A stretch of 64,000 nt of DNA from Bacillus sp. RO3 (GCF_012911895.1 NZ_JAAXCV010000026.1:126501-190500), one strand, 5' to 3'. Counted from the first letter of the stretch, positions 43,255-52,355 are shown. The notes: a model not told the origin generated them from the letters alone. Numbers and translations: made by a program.

Positions 43255-44861
43255 GAAACACCCTCCTTTTTTGCTGCGTATACCACTTTCCCGTCAACAA
43301 TCGTTACGTCTACTTTTAAATCCCGTATTCGTTCAGGTTCACAAAGCAATATAGATTCATTCAATACGACAAGGTCGGCAAGCTTCCCGGCTTCTATACT
43401 TCCTTTCAATGATTCTTCAAAGCTGGCATAGGCACCATACCACGTATAAGCCTTAATGGCTTCCTGCAAGGTGATCCGCTGCCGGGCTCCCACCACTTCA
43501 CCCGATTTACTCATACGGGTGAGGGCTGTGTAAATACCGTAGAGCGGATCTAGAGTGGTGATCGGGCTATCCGATCCGATGGCAAAAGGAATGCCGCTTT
43601 CGGCAAAACTCCTTAAAGGAAACATGATGTTCACCCGATCCCCATAATCTTTCCTATATCCGTCTCCGAATTCATAGAGAAAGGCTGGGTTTGGGATGGG
43701 AATGATTCCTAATCGATGTATGTCCTTGATGAGATCCGGCGGGGTCATTCCCGAATGTTCAATGCGATGGCGATGATCGTCTCTCGGATGTTGTTCCAAT
43801 GCAGCCCTGACCGCTTCGATCATCATTTCCACGGCTTTGTCACCCATGGCATGGGCGGTGATCTGCCATCCTGCTTTGTGGGCTTTTCCAAGGGATTCAT
43901 TTAACCCTTCCTGGTCTAAATATAAAATGCCGGAGTCAACAGGGTTGCTCGTATAGGGTTCCCTCGTCTTTGCCGTCGGACCGCTGCTGCTTCCATCGAT
44001 AAAGACCTTTGCCGGTCCGATCCTCATCCACTCATCTCCGAGCCCTGAAACCATTCCGCTTTGAACCCCTTTCTCCACCATCCCAGGTGAATCATGGAGA
44101 GATCCGTAAAGGGCATATACTCTCTGCTTTATCCGCTTCTCTTTAACAGCTTTTTGAAGAAAGCGTATATGCTCCGGCCCATACCCGCCCGCATCGTGGA
44201 CACTCGTGATGCCTTTCTCCAAATAGTCCATAGAAGCGAGAGTCAAACCTTCCTGTACTTCCGCTTCCGAATAGTTGGCTAAAAGGAACATCTCCATGTG
44301 GGCCGTTTCAAACAGAAGTCCTGTCAATTCACCATTCACCCGGCCAAACTTCCCTCCATCCGGATCTTTGGTGTCTGAATCGATGCCGGCAAGATCCAGT
44401 GCCCTTGTGTTGACACAGGAGATATGCCCGCATGTGCGGACAACGATGATCGGATGCTCGGTGGAAACCTGATCCAAGTCCCACCTTGAGAGATGCCGTC
44501 CCTCATCAAGACTGTTCTGGTTATATCCCCATCCCCTTATCCATTCTCCTTTTGGGGTACTCTCCGCTTTCTCCTTCAAATTCCCGAGTAGTTCTGTTAT
44601 GCTTCTTGCTTCTTTTCCATTCACACCGAGCTTATTGGTACCGTAGATCTCAAGATGTGCATGGGCGTCAATGAAGCCGGGCAGAATACTTTTCCCCTCA
44701 AGGTCAATCACCTGCGTGTCTTCACCAGCATACCGTACTATTTCCTCATTCGTACCAACCGCCAGAATGGTATTCCCCAGAATGGCCACCGCTTCTTTCA
44801 CCGCGAATTCAGAATCAACCGTAACCACTTCTCCATTCATCAGGAGCATTGTCGCCTGCAA
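43251..44861 (-). CDS. Amidohydrolase, YtcJ-like (amidohydrolase 3)
   Basis: 536 residues. TTG at 44861 stands seven bases after GGAGG. Metal-site motifs are GFIDAHAHLE, HAMGDKAVEMM, HRIEHSGM and GSDSPITTLDPLYGIY. The insertion between the first two is typical of the YtcJ type, whose substrates (cyclic amides, N-acyl compounds, formamides) vary. Its place between an M20 carbamoylase-like gene and a symporter suggests ring opening or deacylation of an imported nitrogen compound. The preceding gene ends 49 bases upstream. Confidence 0.85.
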   Translation of the reverse strand: MQATMLLMNGEVVTVDSEFAVKEAVAILGNTILAVGTNEEIVRYAGEDTQVIDLEGKSILPGFIDAHAHLEIYGTNKLGVNGKEARSITELLGNLKEKAESTPKGEWIRGWGYNQNSLDEGRHLSRWDLDQVSTEHPIIVVRTCGHISCVNTRALDLAGIDSDTKDPDGGKFGRVNGELTGLLFETAHMEMFLLANYSEAEVQEGLTLASMDYLEKGITSVHDAGGYGPEHIRFLQKAVKEKRIKQRVYALYGSLHDSPGMVEKGVQSGMVSGLGDEWMRIGPAKVFIDGSSSGPTAKTREPYTSNPVDSGILYLDQEGLNESLGKAHKAGWQITAHAMGDKAVEMMIEAVRAALEQHPRDDHRHRIEHSGMTPPDLIKDIHRLGIIPIPNPAFLYEFGDGYRKDYGDRVNIMFPLRSFAESGIPFAIGSDSPITTLDPLYGIYTALTRMSKSGEVVGARQRITLQEAIKAYTWYGAYASFEESLKGSIEAGKLADLVVLNESILLCEPERIRDLKVDVTIVDGKVVYAAKKEGVS

Positions 44862-44909
44862 ACCCTCACCTCCATTTATGTAAGGAGGGACCTGCCCTCC
44901 ACTGCTTGA

Positions 44910-46196
44910 TCACTTATCCTGAACTACAGCTGAAACGTCATTGGTATCTAGCGACCTCTCATGCCCCTGACAGATCCGCAATGCGGTGGCGTACAGAAGC
45001 TCCACGCCTTTATGGATATCGTCCATTTCTGCAAACTCCAGCGGATTATGACTGATGCCTTTTTCACAGCGGACGAAGATCATCCCGTAATCGCTTATAT
45101 ACGACATGAAGAGGGCATCATGAAACGGGCCGCTCATCAAAGTCGGCGAGTCGAGTCCCAGCTTCCCGTCTTCCTCTTTCATGATGGACTTGATCCAGTC
45201 GGCGCAATATCTTGGTTCACTGCGGGTATCCTCTTTGATCTCGTATGACAGGTTGTACAGAGAGGAGGTTTCTTCTATGATTTGATAGAGTTTGTCTTCA
45301 AGCGTTGTACGGGCTTCAAGGTCGATGTCGCGAAGGTCGACCGTAAACTCTACTTTTTCAGCGATGATATTTCTCGAATTCGGGAATACCTGCATGCTCC
45401 CTACTGTTCCTACATTGGTGTCAGTTCCTTCTCTTTTGACCAGCTCATCGAATTTCCGGATGATTTCTGAAGCCCCGACAAGGGCATCCTGCCTCATGTT
45501 CATCGGTACGGATCCTGCATGACCGGCGAATCCTTCGAGGGTGACCGTCAGCCAAATCGGACCCGAAATGCCAGACACGATTCCAACGGGTTTTCCTTTG
45601 TTCTCAAGGACCGGCCCCTGTTCAATATGGAGCTCAAGAAACGCGGCGATATCCCCTTTTTTGTATACGGGACTTTCCGTGATATCCGGTTCTACCCCGA
45701 ATTCCTTCAACGCTTCCCTTCTCGTCACACCCTGCTTGTCTTTCCGTTCAAGCTCACCATCCTCAAGCATCCCGGCGAGGGCCCGGACGCCGAAAACCCC
45801 TTTATTGAACCGGCTGCCTTCTTCATCGGAGAAACAAATCACTTCAATGGTCCGGTCCGGCACGATCCCTTTGTCCTTGAAGCTATGGACGACTTCTATG
45901 GCTCCGAGGGCCCCTGCGGTACCGTCGAACCTTCCCCCATATGGCTGGGAATCAATGTGGGATCCGAGGATAAGGATCGGCTTATCTGGGTCAGTCCCTT
46001 CCATCCTACCGATCAGGTTCCCGAATCCATCAATCTTTGCTGTTAACCCGGCATCCTCCATCCAGCCTTTCACCACATCCACGGCCTTTCGGTCTTCCTT
46101 CGAATGAGCCAGGCGGCAAACGCCCGTCTCCCCGATCTTTCCAATTTCAGCAAGCTCCTCAAGATGCCTCTTTAATCGATTTCCATTGATTTCCAT
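44910..46196 (-). CDS. M20-family N-carbamoyl amino-acid / ureido hydrolase
   Basis: 428 residues. Members (hydantoinase/carbamoylase family) cut N-carbamoyl-L-amino acids, beta-ureidopropionate or allantoate. Metal-binding motifs are GSHIDSQPYGGRFDG, CFSDEEGSRF and LELHIEQGPVLE; the dimerisation domain follows (GFAGHAGSVPM) and FVRCEKGISHNPLE closes the site. It is the first gene of the operon that continues with amidohydrolase, DUF3311 and symporter. AAGGGTGG precedes the ATG. Confidence 0.87.
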   Translation of the reverse strand: MEINGNRLKRHLEELAEIGKIGETGVCRLAHSKEDRKAVDVVKGWMEDAGLTAKIDGFGNLIGRMEGTDPDKPILILGSHIDSQPYGGRFDGTAGALGAIEVVHSFKDKGIVPDRTIEVICFSDEEGSRFNKGVFGVRALAGMLEDGELERKDKQGVTRREALKEFGVEPDITESPVYKKGDIAAFLELHIEQGPVLENKGKPVGIVSGISGPIWLTVTLEGFAGHAGSVPMNMRQDALVGASEIIRKFDELVKREGTDTNVGTVGSMQVFPNSRNIIAEKVEFTVDLRDIDLEARTTLEDKLYQIIEETSSLYNLSYEIKEDTRSEPRYCADWIKSIMKEEDGKLGLDSPTLMSGPFHDALFMSYISDYGMIFVRCEKGISHNPLEFAEMDDIHKGVELLYATALRICQGHERSLDTNDVSAVVQDK

Positions 46197-46266
46197 CGAA
46201 CCACCCTTTTCTCCATTGTTTATGAAACTTATAGATAAGTGTATTTTGAAAAAGCTTGTTTATCAT

Positions 46267-46281
46267 TAGACAAACTGTCTA
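46267..46281. promoter_or_regulatory. Palindrome upstream of the ureide operon
   Basis: TAGACA-AAC-TGTCTA is a perfect 6-bp inverted repeat, 70 bases before the M20 start. The 470 bases from here to 46670 contain one dispersed palindrome and otherwise nothing I can assign. Confidence 0.35.
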
Positions 46282-46472
46282 CAAAACAACATGGGAATCA
46301 GACATTTCGGTAAAAAGAAAGAAATTTCAGAAAAATAAAAAGAGACCCTTCTCCATGAACTTCCTGACACGATCCCCCTTTCAACATGAACAGGCCTGCT
46401 ATGACTAGGTTCTAGATGATTTTCACATAATCCTTCTCCTTTTCCGAAAATAAAACGATTGACACAGGAGAA

Positions 46473-46519
46473 AAAGAGGGACGAACTTTATGATGAAATC
46501 ATAAAGTTCGTCCCTCTTT
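46473..46519. repeat. Dispersed palindrome, variant GGGACGAACTTT
   Basis: 22-bp perfect arms (start AAAGAGGGACGAACTT) with a three-base loop; same outer sequence as the GGGACGGACCT family but a different inner part. Confidence 0.8.
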
Positions 46520-46670
46520 ATGGAAGAGACCATGTGCCGGATGAGAGAGATTGTTTTCCTTTAAGGAACCAACCTTTGTGTCGCCTTCGCAAAGACCGAC
46601 GGCTTCAAAGCAGATGGAGTCCTTATAGTATCCTACATCTATCATGTTTTTTTCCATGATAGATTCACTT

Positions 46671-46913
46671 TTAGTTGCTTGTTACTTTTTTTTCCGCAAT
46701 CAAGTCCTCGAGACGTTCTTTTTGAGAGATCAGATCTTCAATCGATAAGTCCTGTCTGTAGGAAGGCTGCATGGATTGTAAGCCGGTTGAGATGGGATTA
46801 TGCTGGATCAACTGTGACAGCTGCCCCTGATTTTGTTCGTAAAGACGATATCCTACTGCTCCCACCACTGTTCCTGAAACGAATCCCATAAGAAAATCTT
46901 TGTTCACTACCAT
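46671..46913 (-). CDS. Small membrane-anchored protein of the P-type ATPase operon
   Basis: 80 residues. One N-terminal span with glycine repeats (FLMGFVSGTVVGAVGYRLYE), then a polar, helical tail ending in a Lys/Glu-rich SQKERLEDLIAEKKV. This layout recalls YtxH-type proteins and also the small PacL-type partners of mycobacterial metal ATPases, although I see no metal motif in the tail. It is the last gene of the operon, 22 bases after the HMA_2-like gene. Confidence 0.7.
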   Translation of the reverse strand: MVVNKDFLMGFVSGTVVGAVGYRLYEQNQGQLSQLIQHNPISTGLQSMQPSYRQDLSIEDLISQKERLEDLIAEKKVTSN

Positions 46914-46935
46914 GTTTAAGTCCCCCTAGATTTTT

Positions 46936-47511
46936 TTATAATAAAAGCGCTTTGCTCTTATTTGCATCATTGAATAATTCGACGATATTGACTGCCCACG
47001 TTAAGGTGGCAACATGAAGGATGTTACCGGCACCCAGAGAAAGCATGCTCACAATACCCGTAATCACATCCGGATGCCTCAGCTTATTCTGGCCATGAGA
47101 TAGGACGGTATAGGCTGTGGAGATCATAACTGAATAATCTAATACACCCGGTATCTTCCCTGACGACTTTCTTAAGTAAGCCAGGAGAATCAGGAATCCC
47201 GTTACTAAGGACCTCAGTAAATCCTTCCTTAGGGCAGGAGTCATATTGACCATGATATGATCGAGTGGATCAAACCTCGTTTGCTTAAAAAACAGGCTGA
47301 TGAACCGAAGTATGACATGTTTGTCTATGATCGTTTGATCATAGGATATCACCATGGACTGGATGATTGGCTCGATTCTCACCATTAGAATCCCTTTGAT
47401 TGAGGAAAACATATGCTTGATTTGTTCATAGTCCTTTTTGTCATGAAGGGCCGGTATGATCAGGCGGAGTCGACCAGGTATGTCGTGGATGATGTTAAAG
47501 GTTCCTGCCAT
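46936..47511 (-). CDS. HMA_2-like membrane protein (PGR-x-R module)
   Basis: 191 residues. Residues 1-75 are an HMA-type fold without CxxC; the loop reads HDIPGRLRL instead. The rest has two or three membrane segments (SLVTGFLILLAYLR, VITGIVSMLSLGAGNILHVA). The gene overlaps the end of the ATPase gene by 52 bases, with GAAGGAGG inside the ATPase. A role in metal handling together with the ATPase is inferred from the module and operon. Confidence 0.78.
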   Translation of the reverse strand: MAGTFNIIHDIPGRLRLIIPALHDKKDYEQIKHMFSSIKGILMVRIEPIIQSMVISYDQTIIDKHVILRFISLFFKQTRFDPLDHIMVNMTPALRKDLLRSLVTGFLILLAYLRKSSGKIPGVLDYSVMISTAYTVLSHGQNKLRHPDVITGIVSMLSLGAGNILHVATLTWAVNIVELFNDANKSKALLL

Positions 47512-49589
47512 TGAACTCGCTCCTCCTTCAAGAGTAATGTCGTACTATTCAGTAATACGCCGATGGTGGCCGCATTATGAATCGCAGCCCCTACGATGGG
47601 TGCAATCACCCCGAATGCACCGAGCATGATCGCCACACTGTTGACTGCAATCGTAATCGTGAAATTCTGTTGAATCTTGGTCATCGTTTTCTTCGATAAC
47701 TGAACGGCATCGGAAAGGATCAATGGATTGTCGGAGGTGATGACAACGTCACTTGCTTCGACGGCAATATCCGTCCGCTTTCCACCCATGGTGACCCCGA
47801 CGTCGGCAAAGGCGAGTGCCGGGGCATCATTGATCCCGTCCCCTACCATCATCACGCGATTACCGGACTTTTTGAGTTCTTCAACATACTTTGCTTTTTC
47901 ATGGGGGAGGACCTCAGAATAATAAGCATCCAATTGAAGTTCCTGATACACGTCCTGGGCGACTTGTTGATTGTCTCCTGTAATCATGAGGACTTCATCG
48001 ATGCCAGATCTTCTCAGTTGATTGATGGTCCGTTTCATCCCATTTCTGATCCTGTCTTCTATGATGATGACACCTGCCACCTTCCCGTCTAAAGCAACCA
48101 TGACGGCATTTCCAGACTTGGACAGCTTGTGGACGAACTTGAGGCCTCTTATATCCACCCCTTCTTTTAGAAGAAGCTTCTTATTCCCGACTAAAACCTT
48201 TTTATCCCCGACCCGTGCTTTCACCCCGTGACCGACCATTTGTTCCATCTGTTCGTGGTCATGATCAGGAAGATCAAGCTTCCATTCCCTGGCCAGATTC
48301 AACATGGCCTCCGCGATTGGGTGAGAGGAATGCTCTTCGGCGGACGCAACGTACATGAGAATCTCTTTTTCCGTATAGCCGTTATAGGGGATGATTTGTT
48401 TAACCACAGGCTTACCTTGGGTCAGGGTTCCCGTTTTATCAAGGATCACAGTGTCAATGGTGGAAAGCTTCTGAACGTATTCCCCGCCTTTAATAAGAGC
48501 ACCGTTCCGTGCCGATTTCCCGATGGATGCCGAGATGGCGGCAGCAGTGGACAGTTTCATCCCGCAGACATAATCGATGACAAGCATGTTCAATACCCGG
48601 TCCCAGCTCCGTGTGGCGGCGAAAATAAAGCCCGCCAGTAAAAAGGACACGGGAACGAGACGCTCGGAAAGCTCATCGGCATAAGATTGAATGGGGGCTT
48701 TCTTCTGCTGTGCATCTTCTATTAATTGAACGATCTTCGAGACGGCTGTCTCTTCCCCTATCTTCTCCACTTTGACCCTGATGTTTCCCGACCTGACAAT
48801 CGTTCCGGCATACACATTCTGATTGTGTTGGATTTCCTTCGGATAAAATTCCCCTGTAATGGAAGATTCATCAATGCTTGCCGATCCATTCAGGACAAGT
48901 CCATCTGCACAAACCTTTTCCCCTTCAAAGACCATGATTTCATCTCCCGGACCAATATCCTGGATGGAAACTCTTCTTTCATTTCCTTGCCGGTCAACTT
49001 TCCACACATAAGGAACATCCAGATTCATCATGTCCTTGACGTAACGGCTCGTTCGTTTAGCCGTCATTTCCGTGATCATCTCACTTAACGTAGACATGAA
49101 CAGGATCACCAGTGCAGACCGGGGATTCCCTTTCAGTAAAGAAGCAAAAATGGCTGCCGTACTTAATGTATCTGCATTGGGCTTCTTTCCCTCCTTGAAT
49201 CCCTTCGTCCCATTGGCGATAATGTGCCGGGAAGCATATATGCTCATCAGGGCACCCGGACGAATCAGCTGCTTTATTCCAAGCAGACCCTTGGCCGGGA
49301 ACAAAACATCCACCAAAAGGGCGGCCCCGCTCACAGCAAGTTCCTTCTTATGATTGATTTCCTTTTCAATTGATACAGCCATTCTCTTTTTAACGGTATG
49401 GATTAATTGACTGGGTGAAATCGCAGCTTCGTGATGGATGAGGATCGATCGGGTTTCAGCTGTATAAATGGCGGAATACACACCGGGCACTGAACGAAAA
49501 CAGGCTTCAATGATCTTTGGATGACTGTCAGTATGAAAGAGAAGACGAGTTCTACCTGGGATCGCGTGTAGAATCCGGATCTTATTCAC
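47460..49589 (-). CDS. P1B-like metal-transporting P-type ATPase with PGR-x-R N-terminus and altered CPx motif
   Basis: 709 residues, GTG start at 49589 overlapping the preceding stop. N-terminal HMA_2-like module HAIPGRTRLLFH (8-19), membrane helices, actuator with ITGE (244-247), phosphorylation site DKTGT (D384), HP motif SSHPIAEAM and hinge GDGINDAPALAFADVGV. All catalytic parts are present. In the ion-binding helix, where CPC or SPC normally stands, it reads DYVCGMKLST (339-348), with no proline. The metal cannot be assigned. It is encoded among three other PGR-x-R proteins. Confidence 0.85.
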   Translation of the reverse strand: MNKIRILHAIPGRTRLLFHTDSHPKIIEACFRSVPGVYSAIYTAETRSILIHHEAAISPSQLIHTVKKRMAVSIEKEINHKKELAVSGAALLVDVLFPAKGLLGIKQLIRPGALMSIYASRHIIANGTKGFKEGKKPNADTLSTAAIFASLLKGNPRSALVILFMSTLSEMITEMTAKRTSRYVKDMMNLDVPYVWKVDRQGNERRVSIQDIGPGDEIMVFEGEKVCADGLVLNGSASIDESSITGEFYPKEIQHNQNVYAGTIVRSGNIRVKVEKIGEETAVSKIVQLIEDAQQKKAPIQSYADELSERLVPVSFLLAGFIFAATRSWDRVLNMLVIDYVCGMKLSTAAAISASIGKSARNGALIKGGEYVQKLSTIDTVILDKTGTLTQGKPVVKQIIPYNGYTEKEILMYVASAEEHSSHPIAEAMLNLAREWKLDLPDHDHEQMEQMVGHGVKARVGDKKVLVGNKKLLLKEGVDIRGLKFVHKLSKSGNAVMVALDGKVAGVIIIEDRIRNGMKRTINQLRRSGIDEVLMITGDNQQVAQDVYQELQLDAYYSEVLPHEKAKYVEELKKSGNRVMMVGDGINDAPALAFADVGVTMGGKRTDIAVEASDVVITSDNPLILSDAVQLSKKTMTKIQQNFTITIAVNSVAIMLGAFGVIAPIVGAAIHNAATIGVLLNSTTLLLKEERVQWQEPLTSSTTYLVDSA

Positions 49590-50119
49590 TACCTGTCACC
49601 GCCTTCCTTTGTAATGAGAGTGTACGCCCAGTAAAGGAGGCTGCTCGCGAAAGCCGGATTGGCCGCAAACCCTGTAGCCCCTTTGAATAGAAGCCATGCA
49701 ACCAGCAAGGATTCAACGTCTGCTTTCCCCCCTGTTTGTTTTTTGATGAGGTGGTCAACTGTATGGACCCCTTTTTTCATCGTTTTCTTCATCTTTGAAT
49801 CCATTTCAGCATAGGTCTGAGTAGAAATGTGAACAGCGAATTGTACAATTTCATCGAATTGTTCGGGAGTCAGGTGACTGCTGTGAAATTCCATCAACAG
49901 GCTCCCGGTGATCCCCGAGGCTTTTACTGTTTTCACAAGGGGAAGGAAGCGAATATGCTCTTCCAATGCATGAGCAATCTTCTCTTCCTTCCAATGATTG
50001 CTCTGTAAGCGTACACGACCAGGCATGGCATGAACCACCTGTACCTTTTGATCTTTCAGTCTCTTCATGATGCTTGGTGCCAGAATCGATGCACCCAAGC
50101 CGACCAAGGTTTGGATCAT
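49589..50119 (-). CDS. HMA_2-like protein (PGR-x-R module)
   Basis: 176 residues. An N-terminal hydrophobic stretch (IQTLVGLGASILAPSI), then the HMA-type module with HAMPGRVRLQSNHW (about 30-43) and an alpha/beta remainder to about 105. A second hydrophobic region ends the protein. The start overlaps the stop of the upstream gene (ATGA) and its stop overlaps the ATPase start, so translation is coupled throughout. Confidence 0.75.
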   Translation of the reverse strand: MIQTLVGLGASILAPSIMKRLKDQKVQVVHAMPGRVRLQSNHWKEEKIAHALEEHIRFLPLVKTVKASGITGSLLMEFHSSHLTPEQFDEIVQFAVHISTQTYAEMDSKMKKTMKKGVHTVDHLIKKQTGGKADVESLLVAWLLFKGATGFAANPAFASSLLYWAYTLITKEGGDR

Positions 50120-50445
50120 AACTGCGCCACTTCTCTCGCAATGACGTCATTATGTACCCGTTGAACCGTTTGGATCCATTCTTCAATCTGCTCCTCATTG
50201 ACATCGGCATTCGTCTTGTATTCTACTAAAATAGTTCCTGTTTCAGACGTGTGCCGGACGGATTGAATATGTTGCTCTAATTGTAAAATAGGCAGGAGTG
50301 AAGCAACGATCTTCGAATTCCCTTCCCAGTAAGGCGAAGACAACCGTACCCGGCCGGGGATAAAATGCATGACCTTGATTTGATAACGGGAAAGCATCTT
50401 TTCTATACGTCTGAGAAAAAATGCTTGTTTCACTTTTGTCAGCAT
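50116..50445 (-). CDS. HMA_2-like small protein (PGR-x-R module), first gene of operon
   Basis: 109 residues. A basic N-terminus (MLTKVKQAFFLRRIEKML) is followed by one complete module with HFIPGRVRLSSPYW (about 27-40). No cysteine pair for metal binding is present. AAAGGAGCCTGTT leads into the ATG. Being first in the operon and soluble, it could deliver a cation or sense one; that is conjecture. Confidence 0.75.
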   Translation of the reverse strand: MLTKVKQAFFLRRIEKMLSRYQIKVMHFIPGRVRLSSPYWEGNSKIVASLLPILQLEQHIQSVRHTSETGTILVEYKTNADVNEEQIEEWIQTVQRVHNDVIAREVAQL

Positions 50446-50481
50446 AACAGGCTCCTTTACAGAAAATTTGCATTATTAAAT

Positions 50482-50511
50482 AATATACTGGTTTTTGGGA
50501 TTATATTACAA
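50482..50511 (-). promoter_or_regulatory. Possible promoter of the P-type ATPase operon
   Basis: Minus-strand TTGTAA (50511-50506), 18-bp spacer, TATATT (50487-50482). AT-rich arms around it also resemble a dyad. Confidence 0.4.
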
Positions 50512-50568
50512 GCTAAGTTTTTCCTGATTTTTCGTGTTTTTTCGTAGGATTTTGGAAGTGGGAATGGG

Positions 50569-50600
50569 AAAAAGACCTCAGATCTGTCCGAGGTCTCTTT
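50569..50600 (-). terminator. Terminator of the epimerase-like gene
   Basis: GAGACCTCGG and TGAGGTC-type arms, then TTTTT on the minus strand. Confidence 0.75.
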
Positions 50601-50669
50601 GTCTGGTGTAGTCAGTTTAATGTGACACTTCTCTTTTACATGATTCTTCATGGCTATAGATTCATTTCA

Positions 50670-51602
50670 CTATTTCCTCATAAACTCAATCGTTTCCTTC
50701 ATCCCCTGTTCATAAGGTGTACCCTTCACATCCCCGACTAACTCTTTCACCTTTTCACCTGATAAGATGGTAGGTTCGGAATTGATATACTGCATCTCCA
50801 CGGCTTCACGCATGCTTTTCCCAGCAAAAAGGGCATAAAGGGCAAACATCGGCTTCGAAATGGAGTAGAGACTCTTCCCTTCTCCTAACTGCCTTTTCAG
50901 TATGTGTTCCAGCTCGCTTCCGGTAGTGGTCCCGACAGCAGGGATATTCCAGTTGTGGCCATATGCTTCGTCCCTTAAAGCCAAGTCAACCATCGTCCTG
51001 GCACCGTCCTTTGTGTAAATAAATTCCCGGGCTACATTCTTTGGTCCTACAAATCCGGCTTTTTTCTTTTCAAGTAACTGCTCCAATGTGTAGTGAATGT
51101 ACGTATTGGTGGCGTTCGGTCCATAAAAGTCGGGGAAGTGGCAGATGAACGCGGGAACTGAGCTCTGATGGATCATGTGATTCATTTCAAGGCGGAGTTT
51201 CCCTTTCCGTGTATGGGGATGCTTTTCCCTGTCTTCCTTTAGTACATCACCGCCGCTTCGTCCATAGATATAGATATTATCCACCATAGCCAATCTGGAG
51301 CTGTTTCGTTCCGCTGCATGGAGGATATTTTCTGAAATGATTAATAATTTATGTTTCCACGCTTCATAGGGAAGGTTGATGGCATGAAAAATGATGTCAC
51401 AACCTCTTGACGCATGAACAAGCTGGTCTTTGTTTTCTGCATCACCTGCCTGGATGTCTACGAGACTGATGCCATCAAACAGCGTACCAAGCCTTTCTCT
51501 TCCTCTTGCAAATGCTGCGACCTCGATTCCCCGGCTGACCAATTCCATCACCAGGGCATATCCCATTCCGCCGGAAGCTCCCACTACCATTGCCTTTTTC
51601 AT
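50670..51602 (-). CDS. NAD(P)-dependent epimerase/dehydratase-like SDR
   Basis: 310 residues. Extended-SDR fold with the nucleotide motif VVGASGGMGYALV and NIYIYGR in the YxxxK-type region (Tyr present, Lys not evident in place). C-terminal substrate domain with NWNIPAVGTTTG. The exact reaction is not clear. Its promoter region carries an operator shared with the adjacent tetR gene, so it is probably the regulator's target. Confidence 0.78.
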   Translation of the reverse strand: MKKAMVVGASGGMGYALVMELVSRGIEVAAFARGRERLGTLFDGISLVDIQAGDAENKDQLVHASRGCDIIFHAINLPYEAWKHKLLIISENILHAAERNSSRLAMVDNIYIYGRSGGDVLKEDREKHPHTRKGKLRLEMNHMIHQSSVPAFICHFPDFYGPNATNTYIHYTLEQLLEKKKAGFVGPKNVAREFIYTKDGARTMVDLALRDEAYGHNWNIPAVGTTTGSELEHILKRQLGEGKSLYSISKPMFALYALFAGKSMREAVEMQYINSEPTILSGEKVKELVGDVKGTPYEQGMKETIEFMRK

Positions 51603-51620
51603 AAAACCATCCCCCTCTTA

Positions 51621-51635
51621 TTAACCACTGGTCAA
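51621..51635. promoter_or_regulatory. TetR-type operator upstream of the SDR gene
   Basis: On the minus strand TTGACCAGTGGTTAA, near-palindromic, just before the SDR ribosome site. It matches the site at 52245-52259 in 13 of 15 bases. Confidence 0.5.
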
Positions 51636-51654
51636 ATAACATTAAAAAAATGTA

Positions 51655-52224
51655 TTACCCAATTGATTTCATAATGAAATCAACATGGGAGCGTGCCAGA
51701 TTCTCTACATCTTCAAAGGTTTCATCACAATGACAATAGTGACTGACAAAGCCGTGCAACGAAAGAAATATCGACCATGTCTGCTGGATGGTGACCTCTC
51801 TGTTGCTCAGCTGTCTAAGAGCATTGGAAAATTTTTCATATGATTCATTCGGGCCATTGCTGACATAGCATTTGACTTCTTCATCAGCTAGCATGAACAT
51901 CATTTCATACTGGCTCTTATAGGTCAGGCCGAATCGAATGAAAGCAAGAAGGATCCCCTTAAACTTCCCCTCGTTATCCACATCCTCACCCATCACATCA
52001 TCCAGCCACTGATCTAACAGCTTAAAATCGGATTCAATCATGGCATAGAACAAATCTGCTTTATTCTTGAAGTGATAATAGATGGAGCCGTGACTGTATC
52101 CAAGCTTTGATGCAATCTTTCTCATGGACACCTGCTGGTAGCCCTGGTTACGAAAAAGCTCCCGTGCCGCCCCCATCACCATTTCCTTCGTCAATTCCTG
52201 TGCTACTGCTTTTCTCGGTGACAT
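51655..52224 (-). CDS. TetR/AcrR-family transcriptional repressor
   Basis: 189 residues from ATG 52224, preceded by AAGGATGG at normal distance; the longer frame has no site. The HTH is at 10-55 (GAARELFRNQGYQQVSMRKI, then LGYSHGSIYYHFKNKADLF). The C-terminal helical ligand domain contains CHCDETFEDVE. It is followed after 52 bases by the SDR gene on the same strand. The operator at its own transcription start suggests autorepression. Confidence 0.9.
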   Translation of the reverse strand: MSPRKAVAQELTKEMVMGAARELFRNQGYQQVSMRKIASKLGYSHGSIYYHFKNKADLFYAMIESDFKLLDQWLDDVMGEDVDNEGKFKGILLAFIRFGLTYKSQYEMMFMLADEEVKCYVSNGPNESYEKFSNALRQLSNREVTIQQTWSIFLSLHGFVSHYCHCDETFEDVENLARSHVDFIMKSIG

Positions 52225-52244
52225 AATCTTACCCATCCTTTTTA

Positions 52245-52293
52245 TTGACCCGTGTTTAATTAAATCATAATCGGGTGAATAAACCATTGTCAA
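52245..52293 (-). promoter_or_regulatory. tetR promoter with operator
   Basis: Minus-strand TTGACA (52293-52288), 18-bp spacer, TATGAT (52269-52264). The 15-base site TTGACCCGTGTTTAA (52245-52259, plus-strand reading) lies just downstream of the -10 box, where a bound repressor would block initiation. Confidence 0.65.
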
Positions 52294-52310
52294 GGATTTA
52301 TTTACCAATT

Positions 52311-52355
52311 AAGAGGGACGGACCTTCCGTAAGTAAACGGAGGTCCGTCCCTCTT
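52311..52355. repeat. GGGACGGACCT palindrome, copy 3
   Basis: AAGAGGGACGGACCT-T-CCGT pairs with ACGGAGGTCCGTCCCTCTT, one bulged T. It lies upstream of tetR and 200 bases ahead of the next plus-strand gene, so here it does not follow a gene end. Confidence 0.8.

Noticed and set aside
45519-46107. 175- and 188-codon plus-strand frames
   Set aside because: Lie antisense inside the M20 hydrolase gene, whose metal-site motifs are intact.
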